In this document: positions 24,307 to 33,488 of the stretch, piece after piece
Layout of the letters: each line of letters begins with the position of its first letter
Numbering within the stretch: the first letter of the stretch is position 1
DNA from: Eubacteriales bacterium
GTDB taxonomy: Bacteria > Bacillota > Clostridia > Lachnospirales > Lachnospiraceae
DNA length: 38,577 bases
Assembly: GCA_030540255.1 (NCBI GenBank)
Contig: JAUNWP010000014.1
Span: 1 to 38,577, forward strand
Direction of reading: 5' to 3'
The notes under the pieces: model-generated
What the model saw: only the letters and a program-made list of their open reading frames with translations
Told to the model about the DNA's origin: nothing
Databases searched by the model: none
Translations under genes and position numbers: made by a program

Positions 24307-24543
24307 ATAACACAATCTGTTAGGAAAAAATAAACAAATAAATACAAAAAAAATTGGCAATTCTTTGAAATATATTGTTGAAATTTATATAATTTCGGCG
24401 TAAATTATAAGTGTATTTGTGCATGTTTTTATACAATCTGTTCTGAACAAACTCAGAGGCTTTGTATAAGGAAGGCAAAGACACATAAGCCGGGGCAGTC
24501 ACAAGGAAGAGACTGTACAGCTTAAATATACAGGGAGATCAGT
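24307..24543 (+). promoter_or_regulatory. Leader region of the PucR-like regulator gene
   Basis: A very AT-rich spacer precedes the regulator. Near its end CAGTC/GACTG forms a small hairpin (24497-24516) and GGCTTTG/CAAAG...AGCC can pair. No known riboswitch consensus was recognised. The region probably carries the promoter of the ftsEX operon. Confidence 0.35.
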
Positions 24544-25626
24544 ATGATATCGACTCACATTATTCAGAATACGCTTAATGATACAACAGATATTACCGGA
24601 GCAAGTGCTGCTGTTTTTGAACGCGGAGGTCATATTCTCGTATCAAAGGGCGATGTTGAAGGCCTTGCTGAGCTGCGCATGGATGCTTTTCTTCGCAGCA
24701 ATGAGCAAGAGACTGAAAATGAAGATTTTTATTTTGTTAAGCTTGATTTAGGCACGGATTCGGCGTATGCGGCTGCTGTAAGAAAGAATTCCGACAATGC
24801 CGCAATGACAGTCAAGCTTCTTCAGGCGCAGTTTAAGAATCTTCTTACCGCTCAGAAGGAAAGGATAGATAAGGATGATTTCGTCAAGAACCTTTTGCTT
24901 GACAATCTTCTTCAGATAGATATTTTCAACCGTTCGAGAAAGCTCGGACTTGATTACAAGGCACCGCGAGTTGTTTTTGTTATTGAGAGCAACGGAAGGG
25001 ATGCCGTATATGATGCCGTCAGAGCACTCCCGTTCTTTGGGGACAATGATTTTATGACAGGTGTAGATGAAGGCAGACAGATCGTGGTTCATGAGATCAG
25101 GAATCGTGAGGAAGCGGGCAAGGAACTTAAGGCCGGAGCAAAGGACATGCTTAAGGCTATCACAGAGCAGAATATAGATTGCTGCATAGCATACGGTTCT
25201 GTGGTAAAGGAACTTAAGGATGTATCTCTTTCATATAAGGAAGCAAGACTTGCTCATGATGTGCGTAAGATCTTCTATGAGGATTCCAAGATCATATCCT
25301 ATGATAAGCTCGGTATAGGCAGACTTATTTATCAGCTTCCTATCAACCTGTGCAGAATGTTTATCAATGAGATATTCGACGGCAGGACCTTTGATGAGTT
25401 TGATGAGGAGACCTTGTCCACCATCAATAAGTTCTTCGAGAACAATCTTAATGTTTCGGAGACTTCAAGACAGCTCTTCATTCACAGAAATACTCTTGTA
25501 TACAGACTCGACAAGCTTCAGAAGACAGTCGGACTTGACTTAAGAGTATTCGATGATGCGATAACCTTTAAGATCGCACTCATGGTAGTTAAGTATATTG
25601 ATTATATGGACAGACTGGATTATTGA
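24544..25626 (+). CDS. PucR/CdaR-like transcriptional regulator
   Basis: This 360-residue protein has a variable N-terminal sensing half, a degenerate GGDEF-like middle (ESNGRDAVYDAVRALPFF ... CCIAYGSVVKELKDVSLSYKEARLAHDV) and the C-terminal PucR helix-turn-helix (FFENNLNVSETSRQLFIHRNTLVYRLDKLQKTVGLDLR). Such regulators are usually metabolite-responsive. Its stop is three bases before ftsE, so it is probably the first gene of the division operon and may adjust its expression to metabolic state (inference). Confidence 0.9.
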   Translation: MISTHIIQNTLNDTTDITGASAAVFERGGHILVSKGDVEGLAELRMDAFLRSNEQETENEDFYFVKLDLGTDSAYAAAVRKNSDNAAMTVKLLQAQFKNLLTAQKERIDKDDFVKNLLLDNLLQIDIFNRSRKLGLDYKAPRVVFVIESNGRDAVYDAVRALPFFGDNDFMTGVDEGRQIVVHEIRNREEAGKELKAGAKDMLKAITEQNIDCCIAYGSVVKELKDVSLSYKEARLAHDVRKIFYEDSKIISYDKLGIGRLIYQLPINLCRMFINEIFDGRTFDEFDEETLSTINKFFENNLNVSETSRQLFIHRNTLVYRLDKLQKTVGLDLRVFDDAITFKIALMVVKYIDYMDRLDY

Positions 25627-25629
25627 TAT

Positions 25630-26358
25630 ATGATAGAATTCAGGAACGTCAGCAAAACCTATGAAACGGGTAATCGTGCCCTCAGAAACATAACTCTCCG
25701 CATTAAGGACGGAGAGTTTGTGTTTGTGGTGGGTCGTTCCGGCTCCGGCAAATCCACCTTGATGAAGCTTATTACAAGAGAGCTTAAGGCTACCGAAGGA
25801 AGTCTTATAGTCAACGGCAAGGATCTTAATACGCTTAGACCAAGGGATATACCGAGGTACAGACGAGGACTTGGGGTGATATTTCAGGATTTCAGATTGC
25901 TGAACGACAGAAATGTATATGAGAATATCGCCTTTGCACAAAGAGTTATAGGAGCCTCAGCGGGTAAGATACGAGAGAATGTTCCTAAGATATTGAGACT
26001 TACGGGACTTTCAGCCAAATATAAGAATATGCCGAATCAGCTTTCCGGAGGAGAGCAGCAGAGAGTTGCGATAGCAAGGGCACTTATCAATCAGCCGTCG
26101 GTAATATTGGCAGACGAGCCTACAGGTAATCTGGATGAGAAGAATTCCGAAGAGATAATGAATCTCCTCTACGAGATAAATGCCATGGGAACAACGGTTA
26201 TAGTTATCACACATTCCAGAGAAATAGTTGAAGCCTCCGGTAAAAGAGTGGTCGTCATGAATAAAGGACGCATAGTGTCGGACAGCGGGAAACAGGCGGC
26301 AGGAGGAGAGGCTGAAACCGTTCCGTGGGAATATGATTATGGGGAGGGTATGAAATGA
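25630..26358 (+). CDS. ftsE: Cell-division ABC ATPase FtsE
   Basis: FtsE is the cytosolic ATPase of the FtsEX complex that switches on peptidoglycan hydrolases during division or elongation. All ABC motifs are complete: Walker A GRSGSGKST, Q-loop VIFQDFRLL, signature LSGGEQQRVAIARA, Walker B VILADEPTGNLD and the switch His in VITHS. At 242 residues it is standard in length, with a short C-terminal tail. Its stop overlaps the ftsX start by four bases (ATGA), showing translational coupling. The start has no strong ribosome site, consistent with coupling to the upstream regulator gene. Confidence 0.95.
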   Translation: MIEFRNVSKTYETGNRALRNITLRIKDGEFVFVVGRSGSGKSTLMKLITRELKATEGSLIVNGKDLNTLRPRDIPRYRRGLGVIFQDFRLLNDRNVYENIAFAQRVIGASAGKIRENVPKILRLTGLSAKYKNMPNQLSGGEQQRVAIARALINQPSVILADEPTGNLDEKNSEEIMNLLYEINAMGTTVIVITHSREIVEASGKRVVVMNKGRIVSDSGKQAAGGEAETVPWEYDYGEGMK

Positions 26359-27278
26359 GTACCTTTCTGTATTGTTTAAAAAGCGGTCTGCTTAATCTTA
26401 AGAAGAATCTGCTGTTCTCTGTTGCATCAACTGCGACTATAGCGGCATGTATATTTTTATTCTGTCTTTTCTTTTCTGTCTTTGCAAATGTCAGAAGTAT
26501 CGCATATCAGGCCGAAAATACCATAGGAATAAGCGTTTTCTTCAATCAGGGCGTAAGCATGGAGGAAAAGGATGCTTTCCGTGATGATATAATTGCTCAC
26601 GGCGGCGTAAAGGAGATAAACTATAAGTCTGCCGAGGAGGCATGGGAAGGCTTTAAGGAGGACTATTTCGGAGATAATGCCGATGAACTTGCGGCAGCAT
26701 TTGCGGATGATAATCCTCTTGCCGAGAGTGACAGCTATGAGATATTTATGAATGATATCTCCGAGCAGCAGGCTGAGGTGGATTATATCAGGAGCTTTGA
26801 GATAGTTCGTGAGGTAAATTACGCCAATTCGGTCGTAGATTCGCTGAATAAGCTTAATCAGGTTATAGTTATAGTATCGCTTGCCATGATAGGTATACTT
26901 TTCGCTATATCGGTATTTCTGATAAGCAATACCATTAATCTTGCGGCGCATTTCCGTAAGAGGGAAAATGAGATAATGAAGCTTATCGGAGCGACCAATG
27001 GTATGATCAGAGCACCTTTTGTTGTGGAAGGAAGCTTTATCGGGCTTGTAGGAACCATCGTTCCTATAGGATTGATGTATGGGATCTATCGTCATGCAGA
27101 GACATATATATCGGAGAAATTGATACTTTCAGACAGCTTTAATTCGCTTAAGGATATTATCAGTCTGATCCCATTTAGAGAGATAATGCCTGTTATGCTC
27201 GGAGTGGGAGCGGTGCTCGGAGTCGGTATGGGTTTTATTGTATCATTTATTACCATCAGTAAGCATTTGAAGGTTTGA
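26355..27278 (+). CDS. ftsX: Cell-division ABC permease FtsX
   Basis: FtsX is the membrane half of FtsEX and transmits ATP hydrolysis to an extracytoplasmic hydrolase. The 307-residue protein has a first helix (about 20-45), a large outer loop (about 46-170, NTIGISVFF ... VREVNYANSVVDSLNKL), then three more helices, with the typical NTINLAAHFRKRENEIMKLIGATNGMIRAPF cytoplasmic stretch between the second and third. It overlaps both neighbours (four bases with ftsE, one with the M23 gene). The order FtsE-FtsX-hydrolase suggests the next protein is the one it controls. Confidence 0.95.
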   Translation: MSTFLYCLKSGLLNLKKNLLFSVASTATIAACIFLFCLFFSVFANVRSIAYQAENTIGISVFFNQGVSMEEKDAFRDDIIAHGGVKEINYKSAEEAWEGFKEDYFGDNADELAAAFADDNPLAESDSYEIFMNDISEQQAEVDYIRSFEIVREVNYANSVVDSLNKLNQVIVIVSLAMIGILFAISVFLISNTINLAAHFRKRENEIMKLIGATNGMIRAPFVVEGSFIGLVGTIVPIGLMYGIYRHAETYISEKLILSDSFNSLKDIISLIPFREIMPVMLGVGAVLGVGMGFIVSFITISKHLKV

Positions 27279-28585
27279 TGAGCAGAAATACAGAAAAAAT
27301 AAAAAAGACACGCAGCCTTAACAGAGGCATGAAGCGTATAGGAATAGGGGTGTTGGCAGCAGCAGCCCTTATTTCGTTTACCCTTGCTTCGCATTCCGAG
27401 CAAAGCTATGCGGCTTACGGAAGTGAAGAGATAGATGCCTCCAGACAGAAGATAAAGGACAACAAGGATAAGCTTGATAAGTTGAAGAGTGACAGTGAAA
27501 ATGTCGATGCCAAGATAGATGAACTCAACAAACTTAAGTCGGATGCCGCGGAGTATATAGCGAAGCTTGATGCAGAGCTTGCGGCGCAGCAGCAAAAGAT
27601 AGATGAACTGGATGCTCAGGTTACGGAGCTTGAAGCAGGCATAGAGGTGACCGCGTCAGAACTTGCCGAGGCCGAAGCCGAGGAAGAAAAACAGTATTCT
27701 TCAATGAAGACACGTATCAAGTTTATGTATGAGCACAGTAATGACAATCTGCTTGATGCTTTTATCGGAGCACAGAGTTTCTCGGATGTGATCAACAGAG
27801 TTGAATATATCAGAAAAGTTTCCGAATATGACCGTAAAAAGCTCAATGATTTTATAGCGCTTAAAGAGGCTGCCGAAGTCAAGAAGGCTGAGCTTGAGAG
27901 TGAAAAGGAGGTCATGGAGCAGACTAAGACTGAAGCCGAGAATAAAAAGAGCTCCATACAAAAGCTTCAGGATGACAAGACCAAGGAGATAGATTCCTAT
28001 AATTCCAGGATAGCCGCCGGAGAAGCCGAGCTTGCAGGAATGCAGGCGGATATGGCGGGAATACAGAAGGCAATACAGGCAGAGGAGAATAATATTGCCG
28101 CAATAGAAGCCAAGATAAAAGCGCAGGAAGAGGAAGCCAAGAAAAAGGCTGCGGAAAAAGGAGAGAGCTTTACAACTCTCAGTGTGGGTGATATCAGCTT
28201 TACATGGCCGTGTCCGTCATCAAGTCGTATAACATCGGCATTCGGATCCAGAACATCTCCTACAGAGGGAGCATCTACCAGTCATAAGGGTATAGATATA
28301 GGAGCATCCTCGGGGGCTTCGGTCGTTGCGGCGGCAAGCGGAACCGTTGTCATATCCACATATTCGGCATCAGCCGGCAATTATGTAATGATAAGCCACG
28401 GAGGCAGTGTATATACAGTTTATATGCATATGTCCTCATTGGGAGTCTCGAGTGGGCAGACAGTATCAAAGGGCAGCACTATAGGCACTGTGGGGTCGAC
28501 CGGCTATTCGACAGGACCGCATCTGCATTTCGGCATCCGTATTAACGGAAGCTATGTCGATCCGACAAGCTACGTTAGGCCTTAA
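27278..28585 (+). CDS. M23-family peptidoglycan hydrolase with N-terminal coiled coil (EnvC-like layout)
   Basis: After a signal/membrane segment (about residues 17-40), a long Lys/Glu/Ala-rich coiled coil extends to about 295, then a LytM/M23 metallopeptidase domain. The zinc site is complete: HKGID, HMS and HLHFG. In contrast to E. coli EnvC, which lost catalytic residues, this one should cleave peptide cross-bridges itself, as in Gram-positive FtsEX-dependent hydrolases. The ATG at 27278 overlaps the FtsX stop by one base. The coiled coil is the expected FtsX-contact part. Confidence 0.93.
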   Translation: MSRNTEKIKKTRSLNRGMKRIGIGVLAAAALISFTLASHSEQSYAAYGSEEIDASRQKIKDNKDKLDKLKSDSENVDAKIDELNKLKSDAAEYIAKLDAELAAQQQKIDELDAQVTELEAGIEVTASELAEAEAEEEKQYSSMKTRIKFMYEHSNDNLLDAFIGAQSFSDVINRVEYIRKVSEYDRKKLNDFIALKEAAEVKKAELESEKEVMEQTKTEAENKKSSIQKLQDDKTKEIDSYNSRIAAGEAELAGMQADMAGIQKAIQAEENNIAAIEAKIKAQEEEAKKKAAEKGESFTTLSVGDISFTWPCPSSSRITSAFGSRTSPTEGASTSHKGIDIGASSGASVVAAASGTVVISTYSASAGNYVMISHGGSVYTVYMHMSSLGVSSGQTVSKGSTIGTVGSTGYSTGPHLHFGIRINGSYVDPTSYVRP

Positions 28586-28645
28586 GAGTTCTTTGCATTG
28601 CTCTTTGAACATATGACGGAAAATGTGATTGTGAGGCATGAACAT

Positions 28646-28673
28646 CATTTATGACATATTTTGTACATAAATG
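28646..28673. promoter_or_regulatory. Inverted repeat before the S41 protease gene
   Basis: CATTTATG and CATAAATG form a perfect 8-bp inverted repeat with a 12-base spacer in the 147-base gap. It may be an operator; no T-run follows, so it is not a terminator. Confidence 0.35.
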
Positions 28674-28732
28674 TATTTTACAATTTCCTTGCAGTTGATC
28701 ATTGATCCGGCAGAAAGTGATTTGAATTATTG

Positions 28733-30313
28733 ATGGAAGATATAAACAAAGAAGAAAAAGACCATATAGACGGTGAGGAAAAAGATACAGCAAGCGTTGC
28801 CGTTGAGACAGGCTGTGAAGATAAGAACCGGGAGGATATAGCCGACAGTTTGGAACAGAACACGGCATCCGGAACCTCCGGAACAGACTGTGAAGATAAG
28901 AACCCGGATGAGACGGTCGACGGTTCGGACCGGAACGCAGATCCGCAGTCAGAGGAAACCAAGGAGGAGGTTCAAGGTAAGAACCGCAGAACAAGGACAA
29001 AGAAAGACGGCAGATCCGGCTTTATCAAGGGAGTTGCGGCAGGCATTGTGCTTTGTCTGATCGCGGGACTGTTGTATAGAGGCTATATTTATCTGCCTGT
29101 AGGAAAAAACGGCGAGATACTTGTTAAATTCCCGTATTATGAAGCATTGCACGGCAATAAAGAAGACGGCGAGCTTGACACCACAGATATACTGCGCAAG
29201 ACCGATGAGATAAAGGATCTTATCAAACGTAATTATCTCTATGAGCAGAATCCGCAGAGGATAAGCGACGGTATGTTCACAGGACTTATCTACGGACTTG
29301 TGGGAGATGACAGCTATGCCGCATATTATTCGGCGCATAATTATGAATCTGAACAGAAGAGCTTGAAGGGAAGCTATGTAGGTATAGGCGTTGCTGTCAC
29401 CAAGGATGATGCCAACGGAGGCGTGCTTGTAGGAAGCGTGACCGCAGGCGGACCGGCAGAGTCGGCAGGCATAAAAGCGGGAGATATCATTACAGAGGCA
29501 GACGGCAAGAGTCTTGCGGAACTGTCACTGGATGAGTGCGTAGCCCTAATATCCGGAGAAGAAGGCACCGAGGTGGCGCTTAAGCTTAAGAGAGGCGAGG
29601 AAGAACTTGAGCTTAGCGTTAAGAGGGAGACCATCAAGGAGATATCTGTAAGATATAAAGTGGCAAAGGGCACCAATATAGGCTATCTCAGCATATCCTC
29701 GTTTACGCCTACGACAGAGCAGGATTTCTATGCAGCTATGGATGAGCTTGCCGAAAACAAGCAGGTTGACGGAATGATCATTGATCTCCGTAATAACAGC
29801 GGCGGTGATATGAATGTGGCGCTTCGTATGGTGGATGAGATACTTAAGGATGATCTCGGAGATGACGGCAAGACCCTGCTCCTTAATATAGAGGACAAAA
29901 ACGGAGAGCTTGAGCCTTATTATGCCGAGGACGAGCATTCTCAGGAACTTCCTATAGTCGTACTTGTAAACGGCAATTCTGCATCGGCATCCGAGATATT
30001 CTCCGGAGTGCTTAAGGATTACGGCTATACTGTTATAGGAGAAAAGACCTTCGGCAAGGGTATAGTTCAGTCTATATATCAGCTTTCGGACGGCTCTGCG
30101 GTAAAATTCACGACGGATTACTATATACTTCCGAACGGTGAGCGTATCCACGGTGTGGGTATAGAACCGAGCATCACGGTACCGTTTGAGAATTACGGTG
30201 ATATGACTTCGGATAAGGTGAATTATGCCGGAAATGACAACGAGCCGGACTTTGACAATGATATTCAGTTAAGGACGGCGCTTGACAACATAATGGAGCA
30301 GATATACTCGTAA
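28733..30313 (+). CDS. C-terminal processing protease (S41, CtpA/CtpB type)
   Basis: This is a membrane-anchored serine protease of about 526 residues. A charged, acidic cytoplasmic tail (1-90) contains an imperfect duplication around CEDKN. One helix follows (about 97-117), then the PDZ domain (GVLVGSVTAGGPAESAGIKAGDIITEADG) and the S41 catalytic domain with Ser in NGNSASASEIFSG and Lys in GEKTFGKGIVQ. The Ser-Lys dyad is intact. Such proteases cut regulatory or envelope proteins, and in several Firmicutes the gene is near ftsEX, as here. ATG 28733 is chosen over an in-frame TTG one codon upstream; no good ribosome site is seen. Confidence 0.93.
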   Translation: MEDINKEEKDHIDGEEKDTASVAVETGCEDKNREDIADSLEQNTASGTSGTDCEDKNPDETVDGSDRNADPQSEETKEEVQGKNRRTRTKKDGRSGFIKGVAAGIVLCLIAGLLYRGYIYLPVGKNGEILVKFPYYEALHGNKEDGELDTTDILRKTDEIKDLIKRNYLYEQNPQRISDGMFTGLIYGLVGDDSYAAYYSAHNYESEQKSLKGSYVGIGVAVTKDDANGGVLVGSVTAGGPAESAGIKAGDIITEADGKSLAELSLDECVALISGEEGTEVALKLKRGEEELELSVKRETIKEISVRYKVAKGTNIGYLSISSFTPTTEQDFYAAMDELAENKQVDGMIIDLRNNSGGDMNVALRMVDEILKDDLGDDGKTLLLNIEDKNGELEPYYAEDEHSQELPIVVLVNGNSASASEIFSGVLKDYGYTVIGEKTFGKGIVQSIYQLSDGSAVKFTTDYYILPNGERIHGVGIEPSITVPFENYGDMTSDKVNYAGNDNEPDFDNDIQLRTALDNIMEQIYS

Positions 30314-30316
30314 CAA

Positions 30317-30345
30317 TTGTTTGGGACGGGAATAGATGTTATAAT
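30317..30345 (+). promoter_or_regulatory. Promoter of the hisS-aspS operon
   Basis: TTGTTT (30317-30322), 17 bases, TATAAT (30340-30345) with TG one base before the -10 gives a good sigma-A match. A small hairpin (TGCGGT/ACCGCA, 30359-30379) follows in the leader. The ~60-nt leader is too short for a T-box. Confidence 0.75.
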
Positions 30346-30403
30346 ACTAGGCTAAGACTGCGGTTTCGGACAGACCGCATCCAAATAATGGGAGCATAAA
30401 GAT

Positions 30404-31690
30404 ATGGCATTCAGTAAAAAAGCAGTAACAGGCATGAGAGATATACTTCCGGCAGAGATGGAGGTTCGCTCGGCATTACAGCATATTATCAGAGAGACTT
30501 ATTCACTGTACGGCTTCACGGAGATAGAGACACCTATAGTAGAGCATATAGGCAATCTTACCTCCAAGCAGGGCGGTGAAAACGAGAAGCTTATATTCAA
30601 GGTGCTTAAGCGCGGTGAAAAGCTTAAGGCAGCTCTTGAAAAGCTGAGCGCTTCGGATGAGGAGGGCTCTGAGAGCCTTACCGAGGAGGGACTCAGATAC
30701 GACCTCACACTTCCGCTTACAAGATATTATTCAGCAAATGCAGGCTCACTTCCTCAGCCTTTTAAGGCACTTCAGATGGGACCTGTATTCAGAGCCGACC
30801 GTCCGCAGAGAGGACGTTTCAGACAGTTTGCCCAGTGCGATATCGATATACTCGGTGACGCAAGCAATCTTGCCGAGAAGGAGCTTGTGCTTGCAACCTC
30901 CGAGGCATTGGAGAAGGTGGGCTTTTCAAAATATAATTTCTATATAGTTATCAACGACAGAAGATTCCTTTTTGAGCTTATAAAATATGCCGGAATGCCG
31001 GAGGAGCAGGCAGAGGACATACTTATCGTGCTTGATAAGGCGGACAAGATAGGCGCCGAGGGCGTGGATGCCGAGCTTAAGGATATGGGCATATCCGGGG
31101 AGTCTGTGGCAAAGCTGCGTGATATACTGGATAACTTTACAACAGATGCCGCAGGCGTAAGAGCCTTCGGAGACAAGATAGGAAGCGATACCGCCAAGGC
31201 TGCAGCTGATAATGTTGCGGATATCATGGAGAGCATAGCAAATGTTGAGGGCAGAAGCATTTCCATGAAATTCGATCCTACACTCGTAAGAGGCATGGGA
31301 TATTATACCGGTACGATCTTTGAGATCAAGACAGAAGCCTTCGGTTCTTCGGTAGGCGGAGGCGGAAGATACGACAAGATGGTAGGAAAGTTCACCGGAC
31401 AGGATGTTCCGGCTGTCGGCTTCTCCATCGGATTTGAACGTATCATGACCATACTTATGGAGGACGGAGCGGATAAGCTGATAAAGTCCAGGAATAAGGA
31501 GGCATGGCTTATCGAGAAGAACATGCCTGCGGATAAGCTCGGAGATATATTTAACAAGGCTATAGAACAAAGAGCGGCAGGCAAGCAGGTGCTCACGGTT
31601 TGGATGGCTAAGAACAAGAAGTTCCAGAAGGAAAGCCTCACAGAGCAGGGATATTCGGAATTTAAGGAATTCTACATAAAGGAGAGATAA
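30404..31690 (+). CDS. hisS: Histidine--tRNA ligase
   Basis: This enzyme charges tRNA-His with histidine. The 428-residue class II synthetase has motif 1 (TPIVEHIGNLTSKQGGENEKLIFKV), RYDLTLPLTRY, motif 2 FRADRPQRGRFRQFAQCDIDILG, the histidine A motif LVRGMGYYTGTIFEI and motif 3 GFSIGFERI. The C-terminal anticodon-binding region (EAWLIEKNM ... to the end) is rather short. GGGAG precedes the ATG. aspS starts one base after the stop, a very common pairing. Confidence 0.95.
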   Translation: MAFSKKAVTGMRDILPAEMEVRSALQHIIRETYSLYGFTEIETPIVEHIGNLTSKQGGENEKLIFKVLKRGEKLKAALEKLSASDEEGSESLTEEGLRYDLTLPLTRYYSANAGSLPQPFKALQMGPVFRADRPQRGRFRQFAQCDIDILGDASNLAEKELVLATSEALEKVGFSKYNFYIVINDRRFLFELIKYAGMPEEQAEDILIVLDKADKIGAEGVDAELKDMGISGESVAKLRDILDNFTTDAAGVRAFGDKIGSDTAKAAADNVADIMESIANVEGRSISMKFDPTLVRGMGYYTGTIFEIKTEAFGSSVGGGGRYDKMVGKFTGQDVPAVGFSIGFERIMTILMEDGADKLIKSRNKEAWLIEKNMPADKLGDIFNKAIEQRAAGKQVLTVWMAKNKKFQKESLTEQGYSEFKEFYIKER

Positions 31691-31691
31691 G

Positions 31692-33488
31692 ATGGCAGAG
31701 AGCATGCAGGGTCTCAAAAGGACCGCAAGATGTGCGGAATTTTCATCGGCAGATATAGGCAAGACCGTTACGGTCATGGGATGGGTACAGAAGTCCAGAA
31801 ATAAGGGCGGACTTGTGTTCACAGATGTCAGAGACAGAAGCGGAGTTATTCAGGCAGTATTCGAGGAGGATATATGCGGAAGCGAGGTATTCGCAAAGGC
31901 AGGTACACTTCATAACGAGTACTGTGTTGCGGTTACCGGTGAGGTAAGAAGCCGCGGAAACGATGCCAACACCAACATCGCAACAGGTGCCATCGAGATT
32001 GAGGCAAAACAGCTTCGCATCTTAAGTGAGTCTGCGGTATTGCCTTTCCAGATTGAGGATGAGACCAATACAAGAGAGGAGCTCAGACTTAAGTACAGAT
32101 ACCTTGACTTAAGACGTACTCCGCTTCAGCGTAATATAGCACTTCGCTCAAAGCTTGCGATCAGTGTAAGAAAATACATGGATGAGCAGGGATTTCTTGA
32201 GATAGAGACACCTACCTTCATCAAATCCACACCGGAGGGAGCAAGAGACTATCTTGTTCCGTCAAGAGTTCATCAGGGTGAGTTTTATGCGCTTCCGCAG
32301 TCACCGCAGCTTCTTAAGCAGCTGCTCATGGTATCCGGCTTCGACAGATATTTCCAGCTTGCCCGCTGCTACAGAGACGAGGACTTGAGAGCGGATCGTC
32401 AGCCTGAGTTCACTCAGATCGATATGGAGCTTTCATTTGCGGATGTAGATACGGTTATCGAGGTCAATGAGGGACTTTTAAAGCGCGTATTCAAGGAAGT
32501 TATAGATGTTGATGTAGAGCTTCCGATAAGACGCATGACATGGAAGGAAGCAATGGATGTATACGGCTCGGATAAGCCGGATCTTCGTTTCGACCTCAAG
32601 ATACAGGATGTGACAGATATTGCAGGCAAGACAGATTTTGCCGTATTTAAGGGTGCTGCCGAGGCAGGCGGAGTCATCAGAGGAATAAGGGTTCCGGGAC
32701 AGGGACATATGCCTCGTAAGAAGATAGATGCCCTTACAGATGTTGCCAAGCTTTTCGGAGGAAAGGGACTTGCATATATCTGTGTAAATGCTGCAGAGGA
32801 CGGCAGTCATAAGAGCTCCTTTGCAAAATTCCTCAAGCCGGAAGAGCTTGAAGCTATAATCGAGGCTATGGGAGCAGAGAAGGGCGATCTGATTGTATTT
32901 GCAGCGGATAAGCTTAATATTGTCAGAAATGTACTCGGCAATGTAAGACTTGAGCTCGGAAAACAGCTTGATCTTATCGATAAGACAGCATGGAAGTTCC
33001 TCTGGGTAACAGAGTTCCCGTTATTAGAGTGGAGCGAGGAGGAGCAGAGATTTACAGCCATGCATCATCCTTTCACCATGCCTATGGATGAGGACTGGCA
33101 GTATATCGACTCGGATCCGGGCAGAGTTCGTGCAAAGGCATACGATATCGTGCTTAACGGTACAGAGATCGGCGGAGGAAGCGTTCGTATACATCAGGCA
33201 GATATTCAGGAGAAGATGCTTGAGGTACTCGGATTTACTCCGGAGCAGGCCAACAGTCAGTTCGGCTTCCTTCTTGAGGCATTCAAATACGGAGTACCGC
33301 CTCACGCAGGACTTGCATACGGAATGGACAGAGTTGCCATGTGGATGGCAGGTGCCGACAGCATCAGAGACGTAATGGCATTCCCTAAGCTTAAGGATGC
33401 TTCAGACGCAATGATGGGAGCACCTTCTGTAGTAGACACTAAGCAGCTTGATGATCTCGGAATCGCCGTTGTGGAGAAAAATGAATAA
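31692..33488 (+). CDS. aspS: Aspartate--tRNA ligase
   Basis: This enzyme charges tRNA-Asp. The 598-residue, bacterial-type enzyme has an N-terminal OB-fold anticodon domain (VTVMGWVQKSRNKGGLVFTDVRDRSG), class II motif 2 (ARCYRDEDLRADRQPEFTQIDMELSF), a bacterial GAD insert in the middle, motif 3 (GLAYGMDRVAMW) and the HPFTMP stretch. AAGGAGAG lies before the ATG. Its end overlaps the start of the next gene by eight bases. Whether it is discriminating or also acts on tRNA-Asn depends on gatCAB elsewhere and cannot be judged here. Confidence 0.96.
   Translation: MAESMQGLKRTARCAEFSSADIGKTVTVMGWVQKSRNKGGLVFTDVRDRSGVIQAVFEEDICGSEVFAKAGTLHNEYCVAVTGEVRSRGNDANTNIATGAIEIEAKQLRILSESAVLPFQIEDETNTREELRLKYRYLDLRRTPLQRNIALRSKLAISVRKYMDEQGFLEIETPTFIKSTPEGARDYLVPSRVHQGEFYALPQSPQLLKQLLMVSGFDRYFQLARCYRDEDLRADRQPEFTQIDMELSFADVDTVIEVNEGLLKRVFKEVIDVDVELPIRRMTWKEAMDVYGSDKPDLRFDLKIQDVTDIAGKTDFAVFKGAAEAGGVIRGIRVPGQGHMPRKKIDALTDVAKLFGGKGLAYICVNAAEDGSHKSSFAKFLKPEELEAIIEAMGAEKGDLIVFAADKLNIVRNVLGNVRLELGKQLDLIDKTAWKFLWVTEFPLLEWSEEEQRFTAMHHPFTMPMDEDWQYIDSDPGRVRAKAYDIVLNGTEIGGGSVRIHQADIQEKMLEVLGFTPEQANSQFGFLLEAFKYGVPPHAGLAYGMDRVAMWMAGADSIRDVMAFPKLKDASDAMMGAPSVVDTKQLDDLGIAVVEKNE

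Noticed and set aside
24440..24540. Possible c-di-GMP or other riboswitch before the PucR-like gene
   Set aside because: Some hairpins and a GGCAAAG word were noticed, but conserved core positions of the GEMM and ydaO classes could not be matched.
30314..30403. T-box leader of hisS
   Set aside because: Leader is only about 60 bases with one small hairpin; no T-box sequence or long stem I structure.
30926..31822. Reverse-strand 298-codon frame
   Set aside because: Antisense to hisS and aspS, which are certain; no ribosome site or family features.
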